This document shows positions 18,546 through 26,963 of a stretch of 64,000 bases of DNA, one piece after another (positions within the stretch are counted from its first letter, which is position 1; each line of letters opens with the position of its first letter). The position numbers and the translations under genes are program-made. The notes beneath the pieces are model-generated. The model ran no database searches. It was not told the DNA's origin and saw only the letters and a list, made by a program, of their open reading frames with translations. This DNA comes from Roseibacillus sp. (GTDB lineage: Bacteria > Verrucomicrobiota > Verrucomicrobiia > Verrucomicrobiales > Akkermansiaceae): assembly GCA_002686085.1 (NCBI GenBank), contig NZAC01000038.1, forward strand, positions 28,726-92,725, read 5' to 3'.

Positions 18546-19967
18546 TTATCGTGCAGCACGGCGCTGAAAGTCTCCCCCAAGGGCGAGGTGGAGGTTAATC
18601 CGGTTTTCCAGCCTTAATCTCCGTAAAGTCACCAGCTGAAAAGCCGTTTGCACCTGCCGATCCTGTGCTGCAAGAAGAGTCAGGGCGTCGACAGCTCCAT
18701 CCGCGAAATCAAGGATGGAAGCTTCAGCTGCCTGCCTCGCGGAGCGAGCCGAACTCCTAACCGCCAGCTCTCTTGCTGCATAAAACTGCTCTGCCACCAG
18801 CGCTTGTTCAACCTCGGCGAATGCTCTCAGAATAGTGCCTTGTAACTCCCGCAAAGCGATCGTTTCGTCATGACCCGCGATCTTCTCCTCCTCCCTCAGC
18901 CGCCCTCCGGCTACCAGAGGCTGAACCACCCTGCCCGCGACAGACCAAATTCCAAAACCACTATCAAGAACATCCTCCAGCGCGCCAGTGCTCGTTCCCG
19001 CGCGGCCTGTTAGCGAGAAACTCGGAAAGCGCGCAGCCCTGGCCGCACTTCTCCGACTTCCTGCAGCGACGTATCTCTGCTCAGCTGCAACGATATCCGG
19101 CCGACGCTCAAGAAGCTCAGAAGGCAATCCAGGCGGAGGGAGAGCTGGCGCCACAGGGAGCCCTGCAGGCTCAACCACCATGCCGTCCGGAAAACGACCA
19201 ACAAGAAGCTCTATCTGCCTCCGGGCACGAGCTCTATCTGCCTGCCATCGGGCCAGCGATGCGCGAGCACTGGCCAGATCTGTTTCGGCGAGGCGCAACT
19301 GAGAAGCGAGCCCACCCTCCAATGCTGCCGCGAAACGTTCCTGAATCGAAGCCACCGTTTTCACCCGCACGTCGATCGCGGCCTCCGCGAGCACAATTTG
19401 TTCCCCCGCTTCTCCTAAGGCGAACCAAGCCTTTGCCAACTGCCCCGCAAGAGAGGCTCGTGCCGCCCTGTAATCCTGGACCTGTGCGAGACTCTCCACG
19501 ACCGCAGCACGCTGCGAAGCCCGCACCCTTCCCCACAAGTCTGGCTCCCATGTAACATCCAGAGAGGCGCCGTAGGACTCAGCTGTGTTACTTCCAAGTT
19601 TGATTGGAAAACCCGGAAACCTTTGCTTCTGCTGAAGAGTATTAATTTGACCGGACAACTGGGGCTTTTTCCCTGCCCCTGCAAGTCTGGCTACAGCCTC
19701 AGCCCTGCGCACCCTCTCAGCTGTGGCCTTTAAATCAGGGTTTTGATTCATAGCCTCCTCCACAAGTCTAATGAGCTGAGGATCCTTGAATCTGGCGATC
19801 CACTCCTGATCTACACCAAGACTTGGGGCCTGATCAGTAGACCACGTGGAAGGGAGCCCATTGGCTAGCGGGCCTGTGGAACGACTCGCGGTCCACGGGG
19901 AGCACCCGCTTACCACGAGAACCCATCCAACCAAAACCCCCGTAGTTTTGCCAACGCGGACCCTCAT
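18546..19967 (-). CDS. Outer-membrane efflux lipoprotein, TolC/NodT family
   Basis: A lipoprotein signal ending in the lipobox VVSGC (cysteine near residue 22) begins the protein. The rest shows two duplicated outer-membrane efflux repeats with long amphipathic helices and the NodT-type feature PSELLERRPDIVAAEQRYVAA near the centre. It forms the trimeric channel for the neighbouring pump. Its ATG overlaps the TGA of tetR. 473 residues, standard. Confidence 0.9.
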   Translation of the reverse strand: MRVRVGKTTGVLVGWVLVVSGCSPWTASRSTGPLANGLPSTWSTDQAPSLGVDQEWIARFKDPQLIRLVEEAMNQNPDLKATAERVRRAEAVARLAGAGKKPQLSGQINTLQQKQRFPGFPIKLGSNTAESYGASLDVTWEPDLWGRVRASQRAAVVESLAQVQDYRAARASLAGQLAKAWFALGEAGEQIVLAEAAIDVRVKTVASIQERFAAALEGGLASQLRLAETDLASARASLARWQADRARARRQIELLVGRFPDGMVVEPAGLPVAPALPPPGLPSELLERRPDIVAAEQRYVAAGSRRSAARAARFPSFSLTGRAGTSTGALEDVLDSGFGIWSVAGRVVQPLVAGGRLREEEKIAGHDETIALRELQGTILRAFAEVEQALVAEQFYAARELAVRSSARSARQAAEASILDFADGAVDALTLLAAQDRQVQTAFQLVTLRRLRLENRINLHLALGGDFQRRAAR

Positions 19968-20632
19968 AGCTCTCGACCCTCGAATTCGATTCCTGCCCTG
20001 CAGAAATCAATGATGTTACCCAAAAGAGTTTCAGTTGAAGGGTTTCCGGATCTTCCGTCCGACAACTGACGAAGAGTTTCGCCGTTGGTGAGTGTATGCG
20101 CCATCACTCCAAAGGAAAAATGCATCCTCCATAGGGCCGACTCCTCATCGAGTTGTGGAACTGCCCTTTGGAAAGCTGCCGCAAATCGACCTGCCATCAC
20201 TGCAAAAAGTGAACGAGTTCCGATTGGAAGAGAATAGCCGCGCTCTCCTATCAATCGCCCCATAAATTTCTTGAACAGGTCCTCCGACATTTCGCCACTC
20301 GCTATGTGCTGCAGCACAGGAGACAAGAATGCCTTGAGAATTTCTTCGACCGGAATCGGTGCCCCAGAAAACTGCTTCTCCAGTTTATCCAATTGACTTA
20401 GACGCTCCTCATTGACCGGAACTAGATGCCTTGTAACAACCGCATCAATCAGCTTCTCCTTCGAGCCAAAATGGTAATTTACCGCTGCCACATTGACCCC
20501 CGCTGCCCCAGTAATCTCCCGGAGCGAAACAACCTCAAAGCCTCGCTCGGCAAATAGAGCCTCTGCAGAGACCAGAATTCTCGCGCGCGTGGTGTGTTTC
20601 TCCTCGGCAAGGACCCTCATCGATTCAATCAT
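19964..20632 (-). CDS. TetR-family transcriptional regulator of the efflux operon
   Basis: The N-terminal 65 residues are a TetR helix-turn-helix (TRARILVSAEALFAERGFE, then AAGVNVAAVNYHFGSKEKL). The C-terminal ligand domain resembles the CecR/DUF1956 type found with efflux systems (HLVPVNEERLSQLD). It is the first gene of the operon with the RND system, overlapping the outer-membrane factor by four bases. A perfect palindrome ends five bases before its ATG, which fits autorepression relieved by an efflux substrate. An internal ATG four codons in is an alternative start. Confidence 0.9.
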   Translation of the reverse strand: MIESMRVLAEEKHTTRARILVSAEALFAERGFEVVSLREITGAAGVNVAAVNYHFGSKEKLIDAVVTRHLVPVNEERLSQLDKLEKQFSGAPIPVEEILKAFLSPVLQHIASGEMSEDLFKKFMGRLIGERGYSLPIGTRSLFAVMAGRFAAAFQRAVPQLDEESALWRMHFSFGVMAHTLTNGETLRQLSDGRSGNPSTETLLGNIIDFCRAGIEFEGREL

Positions 20633-20637
20633 ATGCT

Positions 20638-20653
20638 TAAAACGGGAGTTTTA
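20638..20653. promoter_or_regulatory. Candidate TetR operator
   Basis: TAAAAC-GGGA-GTTTTA is a 6+6 perfect inverted repeat with a four-base centre, located immediately upstream of the tetR start codon. Position and size fit a TetR-family operator controlling the whole efflux operon. Binding is inferred. Confidence 0.55.
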
Positions 20654-20829
20654 CCGGTCAACCTAAATTTATCCGGGAAGTTCTTGGAATATACAACACA
20701 CTGATTGCGTGATTGTTAGAATCATCAATAAACGCGGACTTGCCGTCTCTCATTACTCCCCACAGGCTTTAAGAATCCCCTCCCCCTAGAACAATCGCCA
20801 CCTCATTCCAACTTCGTCACGGTGACTGC

Positions 20830-21666
20830 TTGGCAGGGATGCGAGAACTTGAGAGCGAAAGTGTAGATCTCGTAGTCACGTCTCCGCCGTATAATCTTGG
20901 CCTCAATTATCGTAGCTATGCCGATGATACCCCTCGTGATGCGTTCCTCGAATGGTGCACTAGCTGGTCCGTTGAAGTTCTGAGGATCCTACGCCCAACA
21001 GGATCGTTTTTTCTCAACCTCGGCGGATCCCCCAGCAATCCTCTTTTGCCTCATCAACTCCTTCTTGCCTTAACCCATCCGGACCTCTTCAAGCTACAGA
21101 ACACCTTCCATTGGATCAAATCAATCTCGCTTGAAACCCGTGACAAGAAAACCATCAGCGCAGGTCACTTTAAACCAATTAACTCAAAAAGGTATGTCAA
21201 TGACTGCCATGAATTCGTATTCCACCTGACCAAAAGCGGCTCGACCCCTATCGACCGTCGCTCAGCCGGAGTTCCCTATGCCGACAAATCGAATATCAAG
21301 CGCTGGAAGCACACCGGAGGATCCGACAGAAGATGTCGGGGAAACACATGGTTTATTCCATACGACACAATTCGCTCACGGAAAGATCAACGCCCACACC
21401 CTGCATCCTACCCGCCCGCACTCGTCGAGCAATGCATCCGACTACACGGAAAAGGCACGAGCACGGTCCTTCTGGACCCGTTTCTCGGCATTGGATCCTC
21501 AGCGGTCGCAGCAAAAACCATGGAGATCCGGACCTGTATCGGTTTTGAGGTAGATGAAGAATACCTCAAGATCGCCAAGGAACGAATCGAAACCGCCAAA
21601 GCCAAGGAGTCTACCGACAACACTGTGGATAGCCCACCACTTGCCGACCCCGAACTCCCTCTTTAA
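20830..21666 (+). CDS. Site-specific DNA methyltransferase, beta class (N4-cytosine or N6-adenine)
   Basis: An S-adenosylmethionine DNA methyltransferase in the beta order: catalytic motif IV (TSPPYNLG) is near the N-terminus and the cofactor motif I (DPFLGIGSSAVAAK, then CIGFEVDEEYLKIAKERI) near the C-terminus. TSPPY favours N4-cytosine but N6-adenine is possible. The start is uncertain. TTG at 20830 and ATG at 20839 are the only canonical in-frame starts, yet the conserved LRHGDC block typical of the family N-terminus is encoded just upstream, with frame open back to 20773. No restriction endonuclease gene is adjacent, so it may be an orphan regulatory methylase. hslO-like follows after 17 bases. 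Confidence 0.85.
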   Translation: MAGMRELESESVDLVVTSPPYNLGLNYRSYADDTPRDAFLEWCTSWSVEVLRILRPTGSFFLNLGGSPSNPLLPHQLLLALTHPDLFKLQNTFHWIKSISLETRDKKTISAGHFKPINSKRYVNDCHEFVFHLTKSGSTPIDRRSAGVPYADKSNIKRWKHTGGSDRRCRGNTWFIPYDTIRSRKDQRPHPASYPPALVEQCIRLHGKGTSTVLLDPFLGIGSSAVAAKTMEIRTCIGFEVDEEYLKIAKERIETAKAKESTDNTVDSPPLADPELPL

Positions 21667-21683
21667 CTATCGAAGTAACTTCC

Positions 21684-22448
21684 ATGAACCAGAAAATTAC
21701 AGAGGAATTCGTCAAGGTTGAGTCAATTTTCGTACGACATCGAAATACTCTTATGATCAAGGGGTGCTTCACCTCGATTTACACCGACTATTACCTTCAC
21801 CTGATGCAGCACGCCTTACGATATACTGAGGAACTGGATAGTAAGTTGAAGGATGCCATGGCGATGCTCATCCTTCATCTCGTAGCTCGTCCTTGGGCTG
21901 AAACGATAGCCTGGACCGCGAGCATACGCGCCCCTCGGGTGAATCTTTTTGTCACAGGGTCATCGATTAACGAGCAAATCACCGGAAGGTGCTTCACCGA
22001 AGATGTAAAAGAACCCCCTCATAATATTTTCTACTCACAAACAACCGTAGCAAACAAGGAGCCCCGCATGAGCTCTCTCGAAGTGGAGACCAGTGATCCC
22101 CTTGAGTGGGTCGAAAAGCTCTATGAACGCTCGGAGCAAAGGCCGGGGAGAATTTTTCGATTACCTGACGAGAACTATATACTCCTGGCAGCACAACCAG
22201 ATTTCGACGAAGACTGGTTTCATTCCCTTGACGCTCAGGATGCAGCAAATATCGAGCAGGCAGAGGAGACGAAGACTCTTGAGACAAGAAGGTTCCGCTG
22301 GAACTGCGGATGTAATCTTGATCGAATCCTACCGATTCTTGGAGGTTGGCGAGAAAAACCAGACGACCTATTCAAGGGTGAAACCGCGATCTCCATTCAA
22401 TGCCCGCGATGCGGAGCAAAATTTTCGGTTACGCGGGACATGATTTGA
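21684..22448 (+). CDS. hslO: Hsp33-like redox-regulated chaperone
   Basis: The C-terminus carries the Hsp33 zinc-thiol switch: C-G-C, 29 residues, then C-P-R-C, followed by GAKFSVTRDM, matching the family pattern CxC-x(27-32)-CxxC. In Hsp33 these four cysteines hold zinc when reduced; oxidation with heat frees them and switches on holdase activity. The N-terminal 200 residues are a divergent version of the Hsp33 domain, with a helix-rich part and TGSSINEQITGRCFTED where the glycine-rich core would be. 254 residues is slightly short of the usual 290. It is closely downstream of the methyltransferase. The call is mainly from the C-terminal motif. Confidence 0.75.
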   Translation: MNQKITEEFVKVESIFVRHRNTLMIKGCFTSIYTDYYLHLMQHALRYTEELDSKLKDAMAMLILHLVARPWAETIAWTASIRAPRVNLFVTGSSINEQITGRCFTEDVKEPPHNIFYSQTTVANKEPRMSSLEVETSDPLEWVEKLYERSEQRPGRIFRLPDENYILLAAQPDFDEDWFHSLDAQDAANIEQAEETKTLETRRFRWNCGCNLDRILPILGGWREKPDDLFKGETAISIQCPRCGAKFSVTRDMI

Positions 22449-22479
22449 CTTCCGACTCTACTGACCTTTCGATCAGCGA

Positions 22480-23625
22480 ATGTCTATGTTTGACGTCATG
22501 CCCGCACGAAGGGGTAGCGGCTCTCTGAAGTGGGACCAGCGGCCAGAACTTCGTCCCTTTTGGGTGGCCGACATGGATTTTCATTCGCCTCCAGAAGTCA
22601 TTGAGGCACTTAAGAAACGCGTCGAACATGGAGTTTTTGGTTATGCGGTGCCCCATGATGGACTTATTGAGTCGATTCTCGATTACCTGCGAAAGCGACA
22701 TGAAGTATCAAGCTCACCTGACGAAATAGTACACCTTGGAGGCCTCGTGCCTGCATTATCCTTAGCGTGTAGGGCATTTGCAGGAGAAGACGAATCCGTC
22801 CTCACTTGTACCCCCATCTACCCTCCATTTCTACACGTTCACCGAGACGCAAACCTCAGCTTGACTACTGTTCCATACATCATGTCTGAGGGGACATGGA
22901 CATTCGACTGGGCAGGTCTTGAACAAGCTGTAACCCCAAGCACTAAGATCTTTCTCCTCAGTAACCCTCAGAATCCCCTCGCCCGAGTCTTCTTAGAAGA
23001 AGAAATACGCCAACTGGCAGCATTTTGTGAGCGTCACAACCTGATCCTTGTTTCAGACGAAATCCATTGTGATCTCATCCTCGACGAGGCCCGGACGCCC
23101 CACTTTACCGCTTTGCGCCTGCCTGAATCCTATACGGATAGAACCATAACCCTTCTGTCGCCAAGTAAAACCTTCAACATCGCAGGAATGGGCTACGCCT
23201 ACGCGGTCATCCCAGACCAAAAACTCAGGAAGCGGTTTCTTGCAGCACAGGGCCACACGCTTGCTGAAATTAACTGCCTTGGTTACTACTCGGCAGAGGC
23301 TGCCTACCGCTATGGGGAACCGTGGCGACTGGAGCTCCTTTCTTACCTTCGTAGCAATCGCGATCTTGTCACCGAATTTTGTCGCGAAGAAATAGGATCA
23401 ATCACTATCCCAGATATTGAGGCCACCTACCTGGCGTGGTTGAACTTTCAACAAACTACCATTTCTCATCCGGCTTCTTTCCTCGAAAAAGAAGCCCAGA
23501 TCTTTCTCTCGGACGGCCGTTATTTCGGCGCAGAGGGACATGTCAGACTCAACTTCGGATGCAGTCGATCCCACTTGGAAGAGGCGATCTCAGGAATCAG
23601 GCAAGCAATAGAGAAAGGGGCCTAG
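22480..23625 (+). CDS. patB: PatB/MalY-type cystathionine beta-lyase
   Basis: A fold-type I PLP enzyme of the MalY/PatB group, which cleaves C-S bonds of cystathionine or cysteine and can act as an aminotransferase. Diagnostic features are the early KWD and FWVADMDFHSPPEVIEAL block, the substrate region NPQNPLARVF, the cofactor aspartate in VSDEIHCDLIL and the Schiff-base lysine in LSPSKTFNIAGMG. 381 residues, usual length. It is convergent with a GNAT gene four bases away. Methionine biosynthesis or sulfur recycling is the likely role. Confidence 0.88.
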   Translation: MSMFDVMPARRGSGSLKWDQRPELRPFWVADMDFHSPPEVIEALKKRVEHGVFGYAVPHDGLIESILDYLRKRHEVSSSPDEIVHLGGLVPALSLACRAFAGEDESVLTCTPIYPPFLHVHRDANLSLTTVPYIMSEGTWTFDWAGLEQAVTPSTKIFLLSNPQNPLARVFLEEEIRQLAAFCERHNLILVSDEIHCDLILDEARTPHFTALRLPESYTDRTITLLSPSKTFNIAGMGYAYAVIPDQKLRKRFLAAQGHTLAEINCLGYYSAEAAYRYGEPWRLELLSYLRSNRDLVTEFCREEIGSITIPDIEATYLAWLNFQQTTISHPASFLEKEAQIFLSDGRYFGAEGHVRLNFGCSRSHLEEAISGIRQAIEKGA

Positions 23626-23629
23626 GGCC

Positions 23630-24064
23630 TCACTCATCCCCATTATTTTTAAAGCACTTTGACATTCGTAAATGCTTGATCCCCGCCTCAACAAATGGGG
23701 ACCCCGCAACCTCAAACCCCTTTCCCTCGTAAAACCCTACCGCATTGACCTGAGCGTGCAAAAACACCTCTGGCAACTGCGACGCTCTAGCGACGGCAAG
23801 CAACCGCGTGAGTAACTTACCCCCCACTCCTCTGCCGCGAAACTTCTTCAGCACGGATAGTCTGCCGATTTTTCCACAAGGAGCGAGTCGCCCAGTCCCA
23901 ATCACCTTGCCATCTCCGGCTCGGACAACGACGTGCTGACACCGCTCGTCAAGTCCATCCCAATTGATATTATTTGGGACTCCCTGCTCTTCGCCAAAAA
24001 CCCGGTCCCGAACTGACCGAATTTCGTCCTCTTCTTCAGCGAAATCTACGAGACTTACTTTCAC
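23630..24064 (-). CDS. GNAT-family N-acetyltransferase
   Basis: An acetyl-CoA-dependent acetyltransferase of about 144 residues. The cofactor-binding motif A is IGRLSVLKKFRGRGVGGKLL (Q/R-x-x-G-x-G/A). The downstream NAVGFYEGKGFEVAGSPF is the motif B region. An N-terminal VRDRVFGEEQGVP block is like that of ElaA/YjcF-type members. The substrate cannot be predicted. It stands alone on the minus strand between two plus-strand genes. Confidence 0.85.
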   Translation of the reverse strand: MKVSLVDFAEEEDEIRSVRDRVFGEEQGVPNNINWDGLDERCQHVVVRAGDGKVIGTGRLAPCGKIGRLSVLKKFRGRGVGGKLLTRLLAVARASQLPEVFLHAQVNAVGFYEGKGFEVAGSPFVEAGIKHLRMSKCFKNNGDE

Positions 24065-24197
24065 TCACTCCACCCTTGCCGGGGACGCTCTACTCGTCAA
24101 TCGATGACTCGTGGTTTCCGCCCCACGTCGCCTCATAGAGCAAACTTGCCAGCACTCCCTTCTTGCCCCGTGCGGGCGCCTGACTCATTCTTGGGGC

Positions 24198-24881
24198 GTG
24201 AGATTAATTCTCCTCCTCGCTTGTATTCTACCTGGGACCGCCTTTGTTGCGAGGGCTGATGACCATGTGGTCCTGTGTGGAGGGCCAGCGCTCCGTCAAT
24301 GGGAGGACCTGAGAAGGGAACATGAGCAACACGACCGCTGGTGGGCCAATTTCATCAGGGCCTCAACCCTGCGCATGTCCCAGATTCGTCTCGAACATGG
24401 AGAAGGTGCCACCCTGGTTTGGATTGTCTACCGCCGCGGCTACCTGAACCGCGGTAATGCCGACAATAAACCCTACTTGGATTGGATTGAGGCCCTCGCT
24501 AAAAAAAGGAACTGTGAGTTAATCTGGATTGAGAATGGAGAGCAGGCAATCAAAGCCATTAACGCGCGCTCACCGCGATCCATTCGGACATTTGATTTCT
24601 TTGGACACTCTAATCGCCATGCTTTCCTCTTGGATTACGGAAGTGATATAATGGCAATTTCAAAGGCGTGGATTCACGAGAAGGATCTCGCCAAAATAAA
24701 AAGAAACGTATTTCACCGCGAGGCACGATGCCAGAGCTACGGGTGTCACACCGGGGAAAGCATGAGCCGCTCATGGCGGCTTCAGATTGGAAACACCCTG
24801 ATCGGGGCAATCGGAAAAACCGACTATAGCGGGATTGGCCAAGGCATAATGCCCACAGTGTCTGGGTCATGGATTCGTTGA
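24198..24881 (+). CDS. Secreted protein with caspase-like His/Cys pair, function unknown
   Basis: GTG at 24198 places a clean signal peptide (MRLILLLACILPGTAFVARA) at the N-terminus. An upstream GTG at 24111 would bury it. Mature protein is about 205 residues, alpha/beta, and I do not recognise a named family. FDFFGHSN (His near 137) and RCQSYGCHTGES (Cys near 183) follow predicted hydrophobic strands and are spaced as in the clan CD (caspase/CHAT/gingipain) catalytic dyad, with VGAIG-like strand IGNTLIGAIGKTD after. This is an inference from spacing and local pattern. Its neighbour bioB starts 18 bases later but is functionally unrelated. Confidence 0.5.
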   Translation: MRLILLLACILPGTAFVARADDHVVLCGGPALRQWEDLRREHEQHDRWWANFIRASTLRMSQIRLEHGEGATLVWIVYRRGYLNRGNADNKPYLDWIEALAKKRNCELIWIENGEQAIKAINARSPRSIRTFDFFGHSNRHAFLLDYGSDIMAISKAWIHEKDLAKIKRNVFHREARCQSYGCHTGESMSRSWRLQIGNTLIGAIGKTDYSGIGQGIMPTVSGSWIR

Positions 24882-24899
24882 ACGACTATTGAGATTCAC

Positions 24900-25895
24900 A
24901 TGCTCTACTCTGAATTAGAAAAACTCTATAATCTGCCTTTTTTCGAACTCCTCCAGAAAGCAAGGAGGATTCACGAAGAGCACTGGACCGATTCAAGTGT
25001 ACAGCTGTGCACGCTTCTCTCGATTAAAACAGGCGGTTGTTCTGAGGACTGCTCATACTGTGCTCAATCAGCCCGATACAGCTCCGGCGTAGCTGCAGAG
25101 CGGCTCATGGAGAAGAACGATGTCCTCGATCGAGCCCGTGCTGCTAAATCTCACGGCTCCACTCGATTTTGCATGGGCGCGGCGTGGCGCGGAGTCCGCT
25201 CTGGCACGAAACGCTTTGAGTCCGTGCTGGAAATTGTTCGTGAAGTAGCTGCGCTCAATATGGAGGTATGCGTTACTCTCGGAGAATTGGGAGCAGAAGA
25301 GGCCTCAGCCCTGAAAGAAGCAGGAGTAACAGCCTACAACCATAATATTGATACCTCCCCAGAACATTATCCCAACGTTGTAAGCACACATACATTTCAG
25401 GACCGCCTTAAGACGATTCGAAATGTACAAGATGCTGGGATGTCAGTCTGCTGTGGAGGCATTTTGGGTCTGGGAGAGACCGTAAAGGATCGGCTCAAAA
25501 TGCTAGAAGTCATATCTGAATTCAATCCACCACCTGAGAGCATACCCATCAATTCTCTCATGCCAATGCCCGGCACTCCGCTTTCAGACAACAAGTCCGT
25601 AGATGCTTTCGACGTTGCTCGCCTCATAGCATTAGCACGCATCTCGGTCCCAGTGGCGCGAGTCAGATTGTCCGCAGGGCGCACTCGCCTTTCCGATGAA
25701 GCGCAAGCGTTATGCTTCTTCGCTGGCGCCAATTCTATATTCTATGGAGACAAACTTCTCACCGCTGCTAACCCCGCCGTGGAGAATGATCTAGCACTTC
25801 TCGGAAAGTTGGGATTGGAAGCAAAGGCCTCTGATCGTACCAGCCCTCCCCCATGCTCCAGCCCGGAGCGGCCTCTTTCTCCTTCGGCCGAATAA
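24900..25895 (+). CDS. bioB: Biotin synthase
   Basis: A radical SAM enzyme that inserts sulfur into dethiobiotin in the last step of biotin synthesis. The SAM cluster motif is CSEDCSYC (Cx3CxxC). The second cluster ligands are seen as Cys in TRFCMGAAWR, Cys in NMEVCVTLGE, Cys in MSVCCGGILGLGET and Arg in RLSAGRTRLS. YNHNIDTSPEHYP is the family substrate region. 331 residues. No other bio genes are in the window. The end overlaps a possible upstream start of the next gene. Confidence 0.95.
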   Translation: MLYSELEKLYNLPFFELLQKARRIHEEHWTDSSVQLCTLLSIKTGGCSEDCSYCAQSARYSSGVAAERLMEKNDVLDRARAAKSHGSTRFCMGAAWRGVRSGTKRFESVLEIVREVAALNMEVCVTLGELGAEEASALKEAGVTAYNHNIDTSPEHYPNVVSTHTFQDRLKTIRNVQDAGMSVCCGGILGLGETVKDRLKMLEVISEFNPPPESIPINSLMPMPGTPLSDNKSVDAFDVARLIALARISVPVARVRLSAGRTRLSDEAQALCFFAGANSIFYGDKLLTAANPAVENDLALLGKLGLEAKASDRTSPPPCSSPERPLSPSAE

Positions 25896-25909
25896 TACGG
25901 CATGCGTTC

Positions 25910-26416
25910 ATGGAGCCACACGTTCTTAGAGTCTATATTGAGGACCAGCTCCTAGAGGTCCGACAGCGCGGCGAATTGGTCAACTCTTATCCCGTGTCTA
26001 CCTCGATGTTCGGAACTGGTAACGACGAGGGTAGCAACAAAACCCCACTAGGAACCTTCGAGATTTCTGAAAAATATGGGGAAGGCCATCCATGGAATAC
26101 TATTTTTAAGGGCCGTAAACCTGCAGGCAATTGGACTGATGAGGGGTCTTTACAGGAGGACGATCTGATTCTTGGCCGCATTCTACGACTCAGCGGCCTG
26201 GAGCCCGATAATAAGAACACCTTCCAACGCTTCATCTACATCCACGGGACCAACCACGAGAATACGATCGGAAGCGCGACCTCTCACGGATGTATCCGCA
26301 TGAGGCGAGGGGATGTTGCTGCTCTCTACGAAATCATTCCGATCGGCACTCGAGTATACATAAGCGCTACACGCCCATCGTCCTCACCCGGGAACGCGCA
26401 GACGGTATCCCATTAA
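25910..26416 (+). CDS. L,D-transpeptidase, YkuD family
   Basis: A YkuD catalytic domain of about 168 residues with the active-site signature: His in YIHGTNHE, then SHGCIRMRRGD with the nucleophilic cysteine. Such enzymes make 3-3 cross-links in peptidoglycan or attach proteins to it. ATG at 25910 is preferred. An ATG at 25853 would overlap bioB by 43 bases and adds no recognisable signal. No convincing signal peptide is visible from either start, which is odd for a wall enzyme. Confidence 0.85.
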   Translation: MEPHVLRVYIEDQLLEVRQRGELVNSYPVSTSMFGTGNDEGSNKTPLGTFEISEKYGEGHPWNTIFKGRKPAGNWTDEGSLQEDDLILGRILRLSGLEPDNKNTFQRFIYIHGTNHENTIGSATSHGCIRMRRGDVAALYEIIPIGTRVYISATRPSSSPGNAQTVSH

Positions 26417-26453
26417 GCTCCTAACTCCCTATCGGGAGAAGAGGTTGTCACCG

Positions 26454-26490
26454 GATAAAAAAACGCCCTCCCTGAGAAGGGAGAGCGTTT
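26454..26490 (-). terminator. Rho-independent terminator of rplQ
   Basis: AAACGC...CTCCC (26461-26472) pairs with GGGAG...GCGTTT (26479-26490) around the loop TGAGAA, with one internal mismatch. On the minus strand it is followed by a run of seven T (26463-26457). It lies 28 bases after the rplQ stop codon. Confidence 0.85.
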
Positions 26491-26518
26491 GAAAATTATC
26501 GATTCTCGACCAGACGAC

Positions 26519-26944
26519 CTAGGAATCAGAACCGGTAGTCTCAGCCACTTCCTCGAGCTCCTCGTCTTCCTCTGCACCAGCTTCAACAGCGAGATCAACC
26601 CACTCTATAAGAGCCATGGGAGCAGCGTCCGAAAATCGAGGTCCTAACTTGGTAATCCGACAGTAGCCCCCTTGACGATCCGCACTCGCAGGAGCTACAT
26701 CCTCGAACAGAGTCTTCACTATCTCTTTATGACGCAGGAAGGCTATCGCCTGCCTCCGCGCATGCACGTCTCCCCGCTTACCGAGGGTTACAAGCTTTTC
26801 GGCTACAGGGCGTAGAGCTTTCGCCTTCGCAAGAGTAGTTCTAATTTTTCGCTCTCGGATCAAAGCGCACGCCAACCCCGAGAGGAGAGCCTTTCTCTGG
26901 CTCGCATTACGCTGGAGCTTTCCGGTTTTTTTACGATGCCTCAT
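26519..26944 (-). CDS. rplQ: 50S ribosomal protein L17
   Basis: Begins with the highly conserved [21 protein letters not shown] region and continues with the L17 core through [21 protein letters not shown]. The ATG at 26944 is certain from homology; the longer open frame upstream belongs to rpoA in another frame. After the core it has a 25-residue acidic tail ([11 protein letters not shown]), an extension seen in some phyla. It follows rpoA by 19 bases and ends before a strong terminator. Confidence 0.96.
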   Translation of the reverse strand: MRHRKKTGKLQRNASQRKALLSGLACALIRERKIRTTLAKAKALRPVAEKLVTLGKRGDVHARRQAIAFLRHKEIVKTLFEDVAPASADRQGGYCRITKLGPRFSDAAPMALIEWVDLAVEAGAEEDEELEEVAETTGSDS

Positions 26945-26963
26945 GGCTTCTTTAGTCTGGTGG

